Shown in pieces: positions 1-7,968 of a stretch of 35,954 nt of DNA (position 1 is the stretch's first letter; the number at the start of each line of letters is the position of its first letter). The DNA is taken from positions 1 to 35,954 of the forward strand of contig JAFQDN010000051.1 in assembly GCA_017415995.1 (NCBI GenBank), in the 5' to 3' direction. The notes under the pieces are model-generated. The model ran no database searches and was not told where the DNA came from. It saw only the letters and a program-made list of their open reading frames with translations. The stretch comes from Akkermansia sp. GTDB taxonomy: Bacteria > Verrucomicrobiota > Verrucomicrobiia > Verrucomicrobiales > Akkermansiaceae. The translations under genes were made by a program, and so were the position numbers.

Positions 1-2
1 GA

Positions 3-71
3 GCCATGGGAAAAGAGTGGTTCAGGAAAATGGGATTAGTCTCATTGCAGAGCGTAATCTGTAAAGGTTAG
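3..71 (+). CDS. Group II intron reverse transcriptase/maturase, C-terminal end only
   Basis: The window opens inside a reading frame that ends with TAG at 69-71. The 22 visible residues read A-M-G-K-E-W-F-R-K-M-G-L-V-S-L and then a short tail. A W-F-x-K-x-G-L-V-S-L stretch is typical of the extreme C-terminus of bacterial group II intron-encoded proteins, after the maturase domain. Domain V of the intron begins four bases after the stop codon, the usual arrangement for an ORF lying in domain IV. The rest of the protein, including the YADD catalytic site, lies upstream of the window, so activity cannot be judged. Confidence 0.72.
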   Translation, partial: AMGKEWFRKMGLVSLQSVICKG

Positions 72-74
72 GAA

Positions 75-138
75 ACCGCCGTATGCCATAAAAGGCACGT
101 ACGGTGGTGTGTGAGGGGGCGAAAGCCCCCTACACGAT
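75..138 (+). mobile_element. Group II intron 3' end: domains V and VI
   Basis: Bases 75-108 form a 34-nt hairpin of canonical domain V size: the CCGCCGUAUGCC arm pairs with GGCACGUACGGUGG. The catalytic triad position reads CGC at 77-79, as in several bacterial classes (including IIC) rather than AGC. Bases 109-138 form domain VI (GUGU and a G-rich arm, a GAAA tetraloop, a C-rich arm with a candidate bulged branch A in CCUACAC), ending in the usual purine-pyrimidine AU at 137-138. The 3' exon begins at about 139, three bases before the 3' end of the tRNA-Val gene on the other strand. The 5' part of the intron is outside the window. Confidence 0.85.
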
Positions 139-141
139 TGA

Positions 142-213
142 TACGCAGTACAAGATTCGAACTTGTGACCCCATCCGTGTGAAGGATGTGCTCTACCACT
201 GAGCTAACTGCGC
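142..213 (-). tRNA. tRNA-Val (anticodon CAC)
   Basis: On the minus strand, the acceptor arm GCGCAGT (207-213) pairs with ACTGCGT (143-149) with one G-U at the end. The D arm has the standard TAGCTCAGTGGTAGAGC, the anticodon arm is CATCC-TTCACAC-GGATG, giving anticodon CAC (reads GUG, Val), and the T arm is ACAAG-TTCGAAT-CTTGT. The discriminator base is A at 142. CCA is not encoded. The group II intron ends three bases beyond the tRNA 3' end, so the tRNA terminator region is the likely insertion target. Confidence 0.93.
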
Positions 214-370
214 TTTGTTTTAAAGCACTCCCTGAAAAGGGTGCGGGGGGATTTTACCGATAAAAGAGGATAAGTGCAAGCTTTTTTTGTGGAAAAAGTG
301 ATTTTTTTTAGGGATAGACAGGCTTTCTGATTGTTATTCAACGTTTTGAGGCAGGGAGGGGTCAGCATGG
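214..370. other. Intergenic region between tRNA-Val and the porin gene
   Basis: This is an AT-rich spacer that should hold the minus-strand tRNA promoter and the plus-strand porin promoter. A purine-rich GCAGGGAGGGG at 351-361 is a plausible ribosome binding site for the porin. I see no convincing hairpin or gene. Confidence 0.5.
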
Positions 371-1852
371 GTGAGTATGAAGCATCATCAATTATACTAT
401 CTGTTGGTCTCAGCAGTGCTGAGTGTCGGAGCCTATGGTGGAGAAACGGAGGATTTCTGGGACACCGAATTCGGTTGGGATGCCTACCGAATGTCCGATG
501 AACATACAGCTCCGTTGCGCGCAGCCATGCAGCCATATGAGCAACACGCACGCCGTTATCCGGGTGTGAGTACTCATGCTGACGTTTTGGAACGCTCCCG
601 CCGAGACGATTTTACCATGCACATGGGTAATTGGGAACTATTCCCGTCGCGTCCGCAGCATTTTATGCCTTATCTGGATAGTCTGTTCGTGCCCGGCAAC
701 AGCTGTACGGAACCGAGTTGGTTGATACGTGACGATGCGCTCTCCATGGGTGCCCAGCGCATCAAGGCAGCTATGTCGCGGCATGGTATTCAGTACAACC
801 TGACTCTCAGCGGGGGGTATGCGGGGATAACTCCCGGCTCCTCTTATGGTCGCAATGATTTTGTGTCCACCAACAATTCTTTCAGCGGCACATGGTTCTT
901 GCTTAAAAAAAGGGATAATAGCCAAGGTCTGTTTATCAGCATAGAGGCGGATTGGGGCAGGGGGTATCACTTCAATGAACGGAAGCAAGGGGTGCAGCAT
1001 ACCATCGGGAGCTTGAGTAACCCTCAGTCATCCTTACGAGGAGGTAACGGCGTGTATATTCCACATTTGGCATTGGGATATAGTTTGGCGGATGGTAAAT
1101 GGGTGGGCATGATAGGAACGATTGATACCTCAAGTTATTTGGACCAGAATGCTTACTCAGCGTCATGGAACGGGAATTTGATGAACTCCGCGTTTACATC
1201 TAATCCGTGTTTGCCGCTGGAGTGGGCTAACTGGGGCTATTTAACAGCTTGGCAACCATGCGATAGTTTTTATGCCATGTATGCTACTACGGGATGCAAT
1301 GGTGAGGTGAATCAGAATCCGTTCCGTAACATCAGCAGTAATTCCTGGGTGCACCTTACTGAGGTCGGTTGGATTTGCAATGACTTTATGGGGTTGGGTA
1401 AGGGAACTTACCGGTTCCAGTACGCAATTACTCGCAATGATGGCGAAACCGGGTCCGGCGCAGCCATTAACATTCAGCAGCAGTTGGGTAAAGGTTCTCA
1501 GCTCGGATTTTTCACACGCTGTGGTGTAATGGACCACGATGCCGCATCCGTAAGTGAGGTGCGTGCGGCTGCAACTGCCGGTGTGGTGTTGCAGGCTCCG
1601 TTCCGTGATAGTGGTTGGGGAAGCGTTGCCAATAGTGACCAGATTGCACTTGGTGCTATGTGGTTGCGGCCGGCAGATTCTTTTGCATCGCAGAAGCACC
1701 AAGATGAATATGGCTTGGAACTCAGTGCCGTCATTCAGCTTACACCTACCTTTTTTATCCAGCCGGATGTTCAATACATCTTCAATCCTGCCGGGCAAAC
1801 GGATCGCAGCGGTGAGTTTGTCTTCCAGCTGCAAGGTGTCTTTAAGTTTTAA
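371..1852 (+). CDS. Carbohydrate-selective porin, OprB family
   Basis: A 493-residue protein with an N-terminal signal peptide (hydrophobic run YYLLVSAVLSVGAYG followed by charged residues). It has many alternating beta-strand-like stretches and ends in phenylalanine (QGVFKF), the sorting signal of outer-membrane beta barrels. The order of motifs (LTLSGGYAGI, GTWFLLKK, a FISIEADWGRG strand, the GMIGTID...NAYSASWNGNLMNSAF region, GLELSAVIQLTPTFFIQPDVQYIFNP near the end) matches OprB-type porins, which take up sugars across the outer membrane. The predicted start at 371 is GTG; an in-frame ATG lies at 377. The purine-rich tract ending at about 361 favours 371 slightly. It stands alone and is transcribed toward the convergent bioG gene. 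The substrate cannot be told from sequence. Confidence 0.8.
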   Translation: MSMKHHQLYYLLVSAVLSVGAYGGETEDFWDTEFGWDAYRMSDEHTAPLRAAMQPYEQHARRYPGVSTHADVLERSRRDDFTMHMGNWELFPSRPQHFMPYLDSLFVPGNSCTEPSWLIRDDALSMGAQRIKAAMSRHGIQYNLTLSGGYAGITPGSSYGRNDFVSTNNSFSGTWFLLKKRDNSQGLFISIEADWGRGYHFNERKQGVQHTIGSLSNPQSSLRGGNGVYIPHLALGYSLADGKWVGMIGTIDTSSYLDQNAYSASWNGNLMNSAFTSNPCLPLEWANWGYLTAWQPCDSFYAMYATTGCNGEVNQNPFRNISSNSWVHLTEVGWICNDFMGLGKGTYRFQYAITRNDGETGSGAAINIQQQLGKGSQLGFFTRCGVMDHDAASVSEVRAAATAGVVLQAPFRDSGWGSVANSDQIALGAMWLRPADSFASQKHQDEYGLELSAVIQLTPTFFIQPDVQYIFNPAGQTDRSGEFVFQLQGVFKF

Positions 1853-1861
1853 CTGTACTTT

Positions 1862-2515
1862 TTATGAATCCCTGAGCTCGTTCAGTACGAGCTCAGGATT
1901 CGAAAAGGGGTAATGGTAGCTGTCGAACTCTGTTCCCAGACCTACGGTTTTCCAGTAATCCCACATGCGGGCAGGGGGAAATATTTCATCCTTGTTCGCA
2001 ATAAAAGCTCTATCCCACTTAATGTGGGGGGCAGAATGTTGTTCTGCCTGAGCAGCCAAGAACATAAGCTCATCCACTTTTGCAGCGGCGGGGCGATCCT
2101 CGTAGGGTCCATCCGGCATGTAGCGCCCCTCATCCGCGCCGGATGCAAATGGATTTGCCGCGCCGGATTTTGCCAAGGCGCGCATGCTGCGTAGCACCAC
2201 CCTGAGCCTCATGCCCCAGTTGGCATCCACCGGATAAGGGGTGCCATTAAGCGCAATGGCGCGGTACAGAGGCAACTCCTGACAGCATTGTTCCGCCACC
2301 CATATGCCGAAAGACCACGCAAAAAGATAAATCCTGCGGTAGTGTTTGAAGTCTTCAGCTCGCAGAGGTACTACATCCGTGTAGTTGTAAAAGGCCAGTA
2401 CATCATATCCTGCCGGGGTAATGTGGCAGATGGCGTTCGGCGATGCCGCCCACCCCAGCATGAAGATGATGAGGTCGTGGTTTTCTTCATTTTGTACCAG
2501 CCAAGTTTGTTGCAT
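1862..2515 (-). CDS. bioG: BioG-like pimeloyl-ACP methyl ester esterase (DUF452 family)
   Basis: A 217-residue protein with the compact alpha/beta-hydrolase pattern of BioG (DUF452). It has an early IIFMLGWAASP strand-loop, the nucleophile elbow FAWSFGIW with Ser68, and a C-terminal SYHYPFSNPE carrying the likely catalytic His. BioG removes the methyl group from pimeloyl-ACP methyl ester, the step that releases the biotin precursor from fatty acid synthesis. I chose ATG 2515 because the longer frame would run into the end of queD, and the strand after this Met (TWLVQNEENHDLIIF) fits the family start. It is the last gene of a fucU-queD-bioG operon, 17 bases after queD. No bioC or other biotin gene is visible in the window, so the biotin role rests on family similarity only. 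Confidence 0.68.
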   Translation of the reverse strand: MQQTWLVQNEENHDLIIFMLGWAASPNAICHITPAGYDVLAFYNYTDVVPLRAEDFKHYRRIYLFAWSFGIWVAEQCCQELPLYRAIALNGTPYPVDANWGMRLRVVLRSMRALAKSGAANPFASGADEGRYMPDGPYEDRPAAAKVDELMFLAAQAEQHSAPHIKWDRAFIANKDEIFPPARMWDYWKTVGLGTEFDSYHYPFSNPELVLNELRDS

Positions 2516-2532
2516 AGCTTCAGCGGTTGATG

Positions 2533-2985
2533 TTATTCTCCGTATTCCGCCCAGCTGGATGAGGTTTCCCACACGCGCACGCGCTCCAAGCGCACACATT
2601 CGCGGATGGGGTATGAGGTGCCGATACCTTGAGCAGCATTTCGGAGTGCGTTTTGGGCGAAGCGGAAAACGGTGTAAGCCATGGCCTCGCTGGTGGGGTC
2701 CTGCTGTTCAAAAGGAATGATACGCTCACCATAGATGCGGCGAAAATCCGCGAAGTGCTCATCTTGCGTGTTCATGCACAGCGCGTGGTCAAAACGTTGC
2801 AGGAACTCGCCCATCATCTCCTTGATGGCTTTGAAATCCAGCACCATATCATGGTCATCCAGCGTTTCCGCTGCGAATACCAGTTCTACACTGCGGGTGT
2901 GACCGTGCGGAAATTGGCAACTGCCGGGATGCTTGGAGAGCAGGTGCCCGCTCTCCAGCTCAATGGTTTTGCAAATACGGTACAC
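2533..2985 (-). CDS. queD: 6-carboxytetrahydropterin synthase / 6-pyruvoyl-tetrahydropterin synthase family protein
   Basis: A 150-residue protein of the PTPS/QueD family (T-fold). Visible family marks are the zinc ligands His14 (ESGHLL), His27 and His29 (CQFPHGH), the catalytic Cys23 four residues before the first of these, the FDHALCMN stretch in the middle, and RVRVWET near the C-terminus with the substrate-binding glutamate. QueD converts dihydroneopterin triphosphate to 6-carboxytetrahydropterin, an early step to queuosine and other 7-deazaguanines. It starts 7 bases after fucU ends and is 17 bases from bioG. The other que genes are not in the window, so a different pterin-like substrate is possible. 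Confidence 0.82.
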   Translation of the reverse strand: MYRICKTIELESGHLLSKHPGSCQFPHGHTRSVELVFAAETLDDHDMVLDFKAIKEMMGEFLQRFDHALCMNTQDEHFADFRRIYGERIIPFEQQDPTSEAMAYTVFRFAQNALRNAAQGIGTSYPIRECVRLERVRVWETSSSWAEYGE

Positions 2986-2992
2986 AGCGGTT

Positions 2993-3412
2993 TCAGCAAA
3001 CGGGGGTTACGCCCTTTTTGAGGATGATGTTACCGTACTTTGCAGTCTCACCTGTTACCACAACGGCATAGGCTTTTTTAGCGCGCTCATAGAAAGCGTA
3101 GCGCTCCTCACGTTCAATCTCGCCCTCATACCCCAATGCTTTGCGGTATTTTGCTTCAACAGCGGGGTCCAACGTGTCACCGGGTACGGCTTCCATCATC
3201 ACGACGGGGGTGGCGTATGCATCCAGTTCAAACAAGGGGATGATGCCGGCCAACAGGGTGTCAACCCCCAAACCATCCGCGCGTACTACATTGCTGTTGA
3301 ATGTGTGCCCGGGGAAGTGAGCATCGGAAAATACGATTTCATCACCATGCCCCATCTCGGCCAGTATTTTAAGCAGGGTCGGTGATACAACGGGAGAAAT
3401 TCCTTTTAACAT
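2993..3412 (-). CDS. fucU: L-fucose mutarotase (RbsD/FucU family)
   Basis: A 139-residue protein beginning MLKGISP and continuing with [17 protein letters not shown], the signature of FucU. The C-terminus has the family [10 protein letters not shown]. His22 and Asp30 lie where the family has its active-site residues. It interconverts the alpha and beta anomers of L-fucose (and related sugars) in the cytoplasm, feeding fucose catabolism. No fucose isomerase, kinase or aldolase is nearby, but a host-glycan diet is also suggested by the GH109 enzyme at 6155. It is the first gene of the operon and sits behind a very close promoter, with a predicted leader of about 3 bases. Confidence 0.88.
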   Translation of the reverse strand: MLKGISPVVSPTLLKILAEMGHGDEIVFSDAHFPGHTFNSNVVRADGLGVDTLLAGIIPLFELDAYATPVVMMEAVPGDTLDPAVEAKYRKALGYEGEIEREERYAFYERAKKAYAVVVTGETAKYGNIILKKGVTPVC

Positions 3413-3421
3413 AACACCGGA

Positions 3422-3450
3422 ATACTACCATATTATGCGCTTTTTTGCAA
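3422..3450 (-). promoter_or_regulatory. Promoter of the fucU-queD-bioG operon, near-leaderless
   Basis: On the minus strand, TTGCAA (3445-3450), a 17-base spacer and TAGTAT (3422-3427). A start about 7 bases downstream falls near 3415, only about 3 bases before the fucU ATG at 3412. No ribosome binding site fits between. Confidence 0.6.
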
Positions 3451-3551
3451 TTATAAAGTTGTCCCCACACGCCGAAAAACGCTCAAACTGGCCATTCTTC
3501 CGATACTGTTGCCTGTAGAAACAGGGAAAATGTATTTTATTGTGACAAAAT

Positions 3552-3570
3552 CGCCACATGGAATGTGGCG
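3552..3570. promoter_or_regulatory. Perfect 8-bp inverted repeat upstream of the phosphate transporter
   Basis: CGCCACAT (3552-3559), loop GGA, ATGTGGCG (3563-3570). It lies 58 bases before the PiT start codon, in the place of a leader or operator. It has no U-tract, so it does not look like a terminator. It could be a repressor site or an mRNA hairpin. Confidence 0.5.
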
Positions 3571-3628
3571 AACTATTCACCGTAGAGAGCGTGCAAAAGT
3601 GAAGCCGATGTGGTAAAAGGAAGCCGCT

Positions 3629-5863
3629 ATGAGTACAATATATATAGTAATCCTGGGGCTCTTGATGCTGCTGGCCATCTATGACTTGGTGGTGGGAGTG
3701 TCCAATGACGCGGCCAACTTCCTCAACAGTGCGGTAGGTTGTAAAGCTGCCCGGCGCAGTGTGTTGTTCGGGGTTGCCGCAGTTGGTGTGGTCATCGGCT
3801 GTGCCTTCTCCTCGGGCATGATGGAGATTGCCCGTAAAGGGGTGTTCATGCCCGCTATGTTCGGGTTTGATGACATCATGATTCTCTTCTTGGCAGTAAT
3901 GCTGACGGATGTCATTCTTTTGGATTTATTCAATACACTTGGGTTGCCGACGTCCACCACCGTTTCATTGGTGTGTGAGTTGCTGGGTGCAGCCATAGCC
4001 GTGGCATTATTTGTCATGCACCATGATCCCGCTGCCTCACAAGTGTTGGGCGACTACATCAATACGGATGAGTGCTTTAAGATGATAACGGCTATCTTCT
4101 GTTCCGTGGTGGTTGCATTTACCTGCGGTTGCGTGGTCATGTGGTTCTCTCGTCTTTTGTTCAGTTTCCGTTATCGGAAAGCCTACAAATACATCGGGGC
4201 GTTGTGGTGCGCGTTAGCTCTTACTGCCATTACCTATTTTGCCGTGTTTAAGGGGCTCAAAGGCAGCACCATCATGAATAAAGAACTGTTGGCTTGGTTG
4301 GATGCCCATATTGCCATGGCAACGGGGCTTTCCTTTGGTGTGTGGTGTATCCTTTGCGCGGTGCTTCAGTATGTATTCAAAGTAAACTCGCTTAAATTGG
4401 CCGTGTTGGCCGGTACCGGTGCTCTGGCTTTAGCCTTTGCCGGTAATGATTTGGTGAACTTCATCGGCGTCTTTATGGCAGCCAAGGATTCTTACTTCGT
4501 TGCTGCTGATTATGTAGCTGCCGGTGGTGATTTGAGCGCGCTCAAGATGTCCTCTCTGATGGCTCCGGTACAGGTTAACGCCTTGTGGTTGTTGGGTGCC
4601 GGCGTGGTGATGGTGTCGGCGCTGGTGTTCTCACGCAAGGCTCGCACCGTGATTGAAACGGAGGTGAAACTTGCTCGCGGTAATGCCATGGGTAAGGAAC
4701 GCTTCGGCTCTTGTTTGCCGGCTCGCGCGTTGGTACGCTACACGCGCAATGTTGCAGGCTTTGTGGCCAGAATTACCCCGGCTCCGATTGCCCGTTTTGT
4801 CGGTGCGCGTTTCCGCCCGTTGGAGGCCGAGGAGGATGAGGGCTTGGCGTTCGACCTTATTCGCGCTTCCGTGAATTTGACAGTGGCAGCCTTGCTCATT
4901 TCCTTGGCAACGAGCATGAAATTGCCGCTCTCCACCACTTACGTTACCTTCATGGTGGCCATGGGTAGCTCCTTGGCGGACCGTGCTTGGGGGCGTGATA
5001 GTGCAGTGTACCGCATCACGGGCGTGTTGACGGTAATCGGTGGTTGGTTTATGACCGGTATAGGAGCTCTTACAGCGGCATTCCTGACCGCTGCCGTCAT
5101 GATGTACGGCGGTGTTTGGGGTATAGCTGTTATGATAGTAGTTACCGTGGCTGTTCTGTTCAAGAATGCAGTGGCATACCGGAACCGCGATAAGCATGAG
5201 GTAAGTTACATTGACCTCAGTAATCGCGCTGCTGTTAAAGAGCTTGGCGTTGCTGCGGCTGAGCGCATGGGCGAGGTGCTTTCCGTCTACCGCGGCACGG
5301 TAAAGGCGTTGTTGGCGGAAGACCGCTCCACCCTGCGCAATATGCGTCGCTTGGCGCGCAACATATCGCGCTCGCTCCGTGCTCTCAAAGAAGATGCCAT
5401 CTTGCCCACCTTGCAAAATATTGATGCATCACATGCTCAGCAAGCCCAAATCCTTTTCCGTATCAATGAAAGTAGCCTCAGCATCGCGGAAAGCCTTCTC
5501 GTCATTGTGAAAGGCAGCTACAAACACATTGACAATAATCATGCCGGGCTCAATTCTGCCCAAGCGGAGGATTTGCTTAACATGTGCGACCGCGTGGCAC
5601 GCTTCTTCCCGGAAATGACGGATATTCTCCGTTCCGGCAACTATAGTGGGTTGCAAGTTGCCATGTTACACGCTTCCGACCTCTCGGATGAGTTTGCGGA
5701 TTGCATCACACGTCACTTGTTGCGTGATTCTGATGACGAGGGTGGTATGCGTAACGGTATCCTGTACCTCAACTTGCTGAATGAAACCCGCGCCATGGTG
5801 CGCAAATCCTTCTCTCTGATTAAGGAACAGAAGGAACTCATGGAGTTGTACCTTGAAGCGTAA
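3629..5863 (+). CDS. Inorganic phosphate transporter, PiT family, with C-terminal PhoU-like helical domain
   Basis: A 744-residue polytopic membrane protein. Residues about 1-520 hold the two PiT (PF01384) repeats. The first signature is GVSNDAANFLN at residues 23-33, the second is FAGNDLVNFIG around 270-280, each followed by the PTSTT/PLSTT half-site motifs typical of the family. Residues about 530-744 are a soluble helical region (ELGVAAAERMGEVLSVYRGTVKALL onward) resembling PhoU-like regulators fused to PiT in several Bacteroidota and Verrucomicrobiota. It imports phosphate using an ion gradient. It is monocistronic: a perfect 8-bp hairpin lies upstream and two stem-loops follow. The length is much greater than a bare PiT protein because of the fused domain. 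Confidence 0.88.
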   Translation: MSTIYIVILGLLMLLAIYDLVVGVSNDAANFLNSAVGCKAARRSVLFGVAAVGVVIGCAFSSGMMEIARKGVFMPAMFGFDDIMILFLAVMLTDVILLDLFNTLGLPTSTTVSLVCELLGAAIAVALFVMHHDPAASQVLGDYINTDECFKMITAIFCSVVVAFTCGCVVMWFSRLLFSFRYRKAYKYIGALWCALALTAITYFAVFKGLKGSTIMNKELLAWLDAHIAMATGLSFGVWCILCAVLQYVFKVNSLKLAVLAGTGALALAFAGNDLVNFIGVFMAAKDSYFVAADYVAAGGDLSALKMSSLMAPVQVNALWLLGAGVVMVSALVFSRKARTVIETEVKLARGNAMGKERFGSCLPARALVRYTRNVAGFVARITPAPIARFVGARFRPLEAEEDEGLAFDLIRASVNLTVAALLISLATSMKLPLSTTYVTFMVAMGSSLADRAWGRDSAVYRITGVLTVIGGWFMTGIGALTAAFLTAAVMMYGGVWGIAVMIVVTVAVLFKNAVAYRNRDKHEVSYIDLSNRAAVKELGVAAAERMGEVLSVYRGTVKALLAEDRSTLRNMRRLARNISRSLRALKEDAILPTLQNIDASHAQQAQILFRINESSLSIAESLLVIVKGSYKHIDNNHAGLNSAQAEDLLNMCDRVARFFPEMTDILRSGNYSGLQVAMLHASDLSDEFADCITRHLLRDSDDEGGMRNGILYLNLLNETRAMVRKSFSLIKEQKELMELYLEA

Positions 5864-5878
5864 TCAGCATTCCCCACC

Positions 5879-5904
5879 GGGGCGGATTTTGTGAAATCCG
5901 CCCC
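5879..5904 (+). terminator. Stem-loop after the phosphate transporter
   Basis: GGGGCGGATTT (5879-5889) and AAATCCGCCCC (5894-5904) form an 11-bp stem with a TGTG loop, starting 16 bases after the stop codon. No clear U-tract follows, so it may act mainly as an mRNA 3' stabiliser together with the next hairpin. Confidence 0.6.
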
Positions 5905-5910
5905 GAGTTA

Positions 5911-5951
5911 TACGGAGGTATAGCCAAGAGTTATTGCCTCCGTACTTTTTT
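5911..5951 (+). terminator. Intrinsic terminator of the phosphate transporter
   Basis: TACGGAGG (5911-5918) pairs with CCTCCGTA (5937-5944) across an 18-base loop, and a run of T begins at 5946. This is a second, more terminator-like hairpin directly after the first. Confidence 0.55.
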
Positions 5952-6005
5952 CTTTCTGTAACTGTTTGCAAAAGAAACACTGCCGTTTGAATACGCAGTT
6001 TGTAC

Positions 6006-6034
6006 TTGACGCAGCTGCTTAAAATTCCTATACT
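6006..6034 (+). promoter_or_regulatory. Strong sigma70-type promoter of the GH109 gene
   Basis: TTGACG (6006-6011), a spacer of exactly 17, TATACT (6029-6034). The predicted start near 6041 gives a leader of about 115 bases, long compared with most genes in this window. Confidence 0.7.
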
Positions 6035-6154
6035 ATAGTCGATGCTTGCCTGCCGTTAGTCATGTATTTGTTTGCGTGTCTCCGGTCTCACAAGAGGCAA
6101 GCCGGAGCAAAGGCAAATGTGCCGATGCTTAACCCTTCAAACAAAATAAACAAT

Positions 6155-7792
6155 ATGAAATTGAACAAAGTGATCACTTTGGCTCTGGTTGCGCTCTTCT
6201 CCTTGAGCGGTCTCCAGGCTCAGTCGCTGTCCCCTTCCACCAAAACCCATTGGGAAAAGGGCACTCTTGTTGTAGAGTCTCCTGCCCGTGCTGAAGGGCA
6301 GTCCCACGTGCTTAACCTGACGGCTCCTAAGATGAAGACCGTGCGTGTGGCTTTTGTCGGCCTCGGTATGCGTGGCCCCGGTGCTGTCGGTCGTTTCACC
6401 CACATCCCCGGTGTGGAGATTGTTGCCCTTTGTGACTACGAGCAAAAGCGTGCCGAAAAATGCCAGAAGTACCTGCGTGATGCAGGCATGGCTCCTGCTG
6501 ATATTTACTATGGTGAGACCGGCTACGAAGAGCTTTGCAAACGCCCGGACATTGACTTGGTTTACATTGCAACGGACTGGGATCACCACTTCCCCGTTGC
6601 CAAGTGTGCCTTGGAGAATGGCAAGCACACCGCTATTGAGGTGCCCAGCGCCATGAACTTGGAGCAATGCTGGGAGCTTATCGACCTTTCCGAGAAGAAC
6701 CGCAAGCACTGCATGATTTTGGAGAACTGCTGCTATGACTGGTTCGAGCTCGATTCCCTCAACATGGCTCAGCAGGGCGTGTTCGGTGAGGTTATCTATG
6801 CCAAGGGCGCTTACATTCACAACTTGGATCCCTTCTGGGATGAGTATTGGGTGAACCCCAACAACGACCCCGAGAAACTCGGCTGGCGCATGAAGTACAA
6901 CCGTGAAAACCGTGGTGACGTCTATGCCACTCACGGCCTCGGTCCGGTGGCTCAGGTCATGAACATTCACCGTGGCGACCGCTTCAAGACTCTCGTTGCC
7001 ATGGACACCGCTTCCTTCCACGGCCGCGAGTATGTGGAAAATAAAACCGGCAAACCCTGCCCGGAATTCCGCAACGGTGACCACACCACCACCCTCATGC
7101 GTACCGAGAAGGGCAAGGTTGTGGAGATTCAGCACAACGTGATGAATCCTCAACCCTATAACCGTCTCTTCCAGCTTACGGGTACCCGTGGCTTTGCCAA
7201 CAAGTACCCCATTGAGGGCTTTGTGCTTGAGGGGGGCCACATGAAGAACGCTGCCGGCGCTCCCGACTTGGAGGATCTCGATTCTCACTCCTTCATGTCC
7301 GAGGAAAATATGAAGGCGCTGCGCACTCACTACCGCCACCCCATCATCAAGAAGTTTGGCGAGATGGCTGAGAAGGTAGGTGGCCACGGCGGTATGGACT
7401 TCTTCATGGATGTCCGTATGGTTTACTGCTTGCAGAATGGTCTCCCTCTCGATATGGACGTGTACGACCTTGCTGAGTGGTGCTGCTTGGCCGAGCTCGG
7501 TAGCCTTTCCATGGACAACGGTAACTGCGCTGTTTCCTTCCCGGATTTCACACGCGGTTACTGGAATGAGGTAAACGGTTACACCCATGCTTGGGCTTCC
7601 CCGGAGGATGAGGCTGCTACCGATGCCGCCGCTGCTGCTTACACCGCTGCTCAGAAGGAGGCTGTTGCCAAGTACAAGCTCTGGGAGCTCTATGATGCCG
7701 CCGCTAAGGCTGAGGGCGAGCAAAAAGAGGCTGCCCTCAAGGCCTACCGCGACGCTCAGGCGAAGGCTCAGGCTGAGTTTGACGTGCAGTAA
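6155..7792 (+). CDS. Secreted Gfo/Idh/MocA-type glycosidase, GH109 alpha-N-acetylgalactosaminidase
   Basis: A 545-residue protein from ATG 6155, which gives a clean Sec signal peptide (MKLNKVITLALVALFSLSG...QAQ). A Rossmann NAD-binding domain follows, with VGLGMRGPGAVGRFTHIPG and the VALCDYEQKR acidic strand end. Later motifs are IEVPSAMN, ENCCYDWFELDSLNMAQQG, GDVYATHGLGPVAQ and GGHGGMDFFMD. This set matches GH109, which removes alpha-GalNAc by an NAD-dependent oxidation and elimination mechanism and is well represented in Akkermansia, where it acts on mucin-type glycans. Codon use is strongly biased (many CGT, GCT, AAG), suggesting high expression. The last 60 or so residues are an unusual Ala/Lys/Glu-rich helical tail not part of the enzyme fold. 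An oxidoreductase role cannot be excluded from sequence alone. Confidence 0.8.
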   Translation: MKLNKVITLALVALFSLSGLQAQSLSPSTKTHWEKGTLVVESPARAEGQSHVLNLTAPKMKTVRVAFVGLGMRGPGAVGRFTHIPGVEIVALCDYEQKRAEKCQKYLRDAGMAPADIYYGETGYEELCKRPDIDLVYIATDWDHHFPVAKCALENGKHTAIEVPSAMNLEQCWELIDLSEKNRKHCMILENCCYDWFELDSLNMAQQGVFGEVIYAKGAYIHNLDPFWDEYWVNPNNDPEKLGWRMKYNRENRGDVYATHGLGPVAQVMNIHRGDRFKTLVAMDTASFHGREYVENKTGKPCPEFRNGDHTTTLMRTEKGKVVEIQHNVMNPQPYNRLFQLTGTRGFANKYPIEGFVLEGGHMKNAAGAPDLEDLDSHSFMSEENMKALRTHYRHPIIKKFGEMAEKVGGHGGMDFFMDVRMVYCLQNGLPLDMDVYDLAEWCCLAELGSLSMDNGNCAVSFPDFTRGYWNEVNGYTHAWASPEDEAATDAAAAAYTAAQKEAVAKYKLWELYDAAAKAEGEQKEAALKAYRDAQAKAQAEFDVQ

Positions 7793-7822
7793 TCTGTTCG
7801 ACTCGAATTCTGATTGTTTCCG

Positions 7823-7856
7823 CACCCTCGCAGCTTACCTGCTGCGGGGGTGTTGT
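7823..7856 (+). terminator. Stem-loop terminator of the GH109 gene
   Basis: CACCCTCGCAGC (7823-7834) pairs with GCTGCGGGGGTG (7841-7852), 12 bp with one G-U, around a 6-base loop. A short T-rich stretch follows (TTGTCGATTTG). Confidence 0.65.
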
Positions 7857-7968
7857 CGATTTGCTTCATCGCATAAAACTGCACTGATGCCGGAATATAG
7901 CACCTGATGAAGCGTTAAGCTTTTAGGTTTTTGTAATTATTATTTGTTGTCCTGAATTACCTGAAAAC

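Noticed and set aside
6137..7825. 562-aa ORF on the minus strand opposite the GH109 gene
   Set aside because: It is an antisense shadow of a strongly codon-biased gene with no protein family resemblance.
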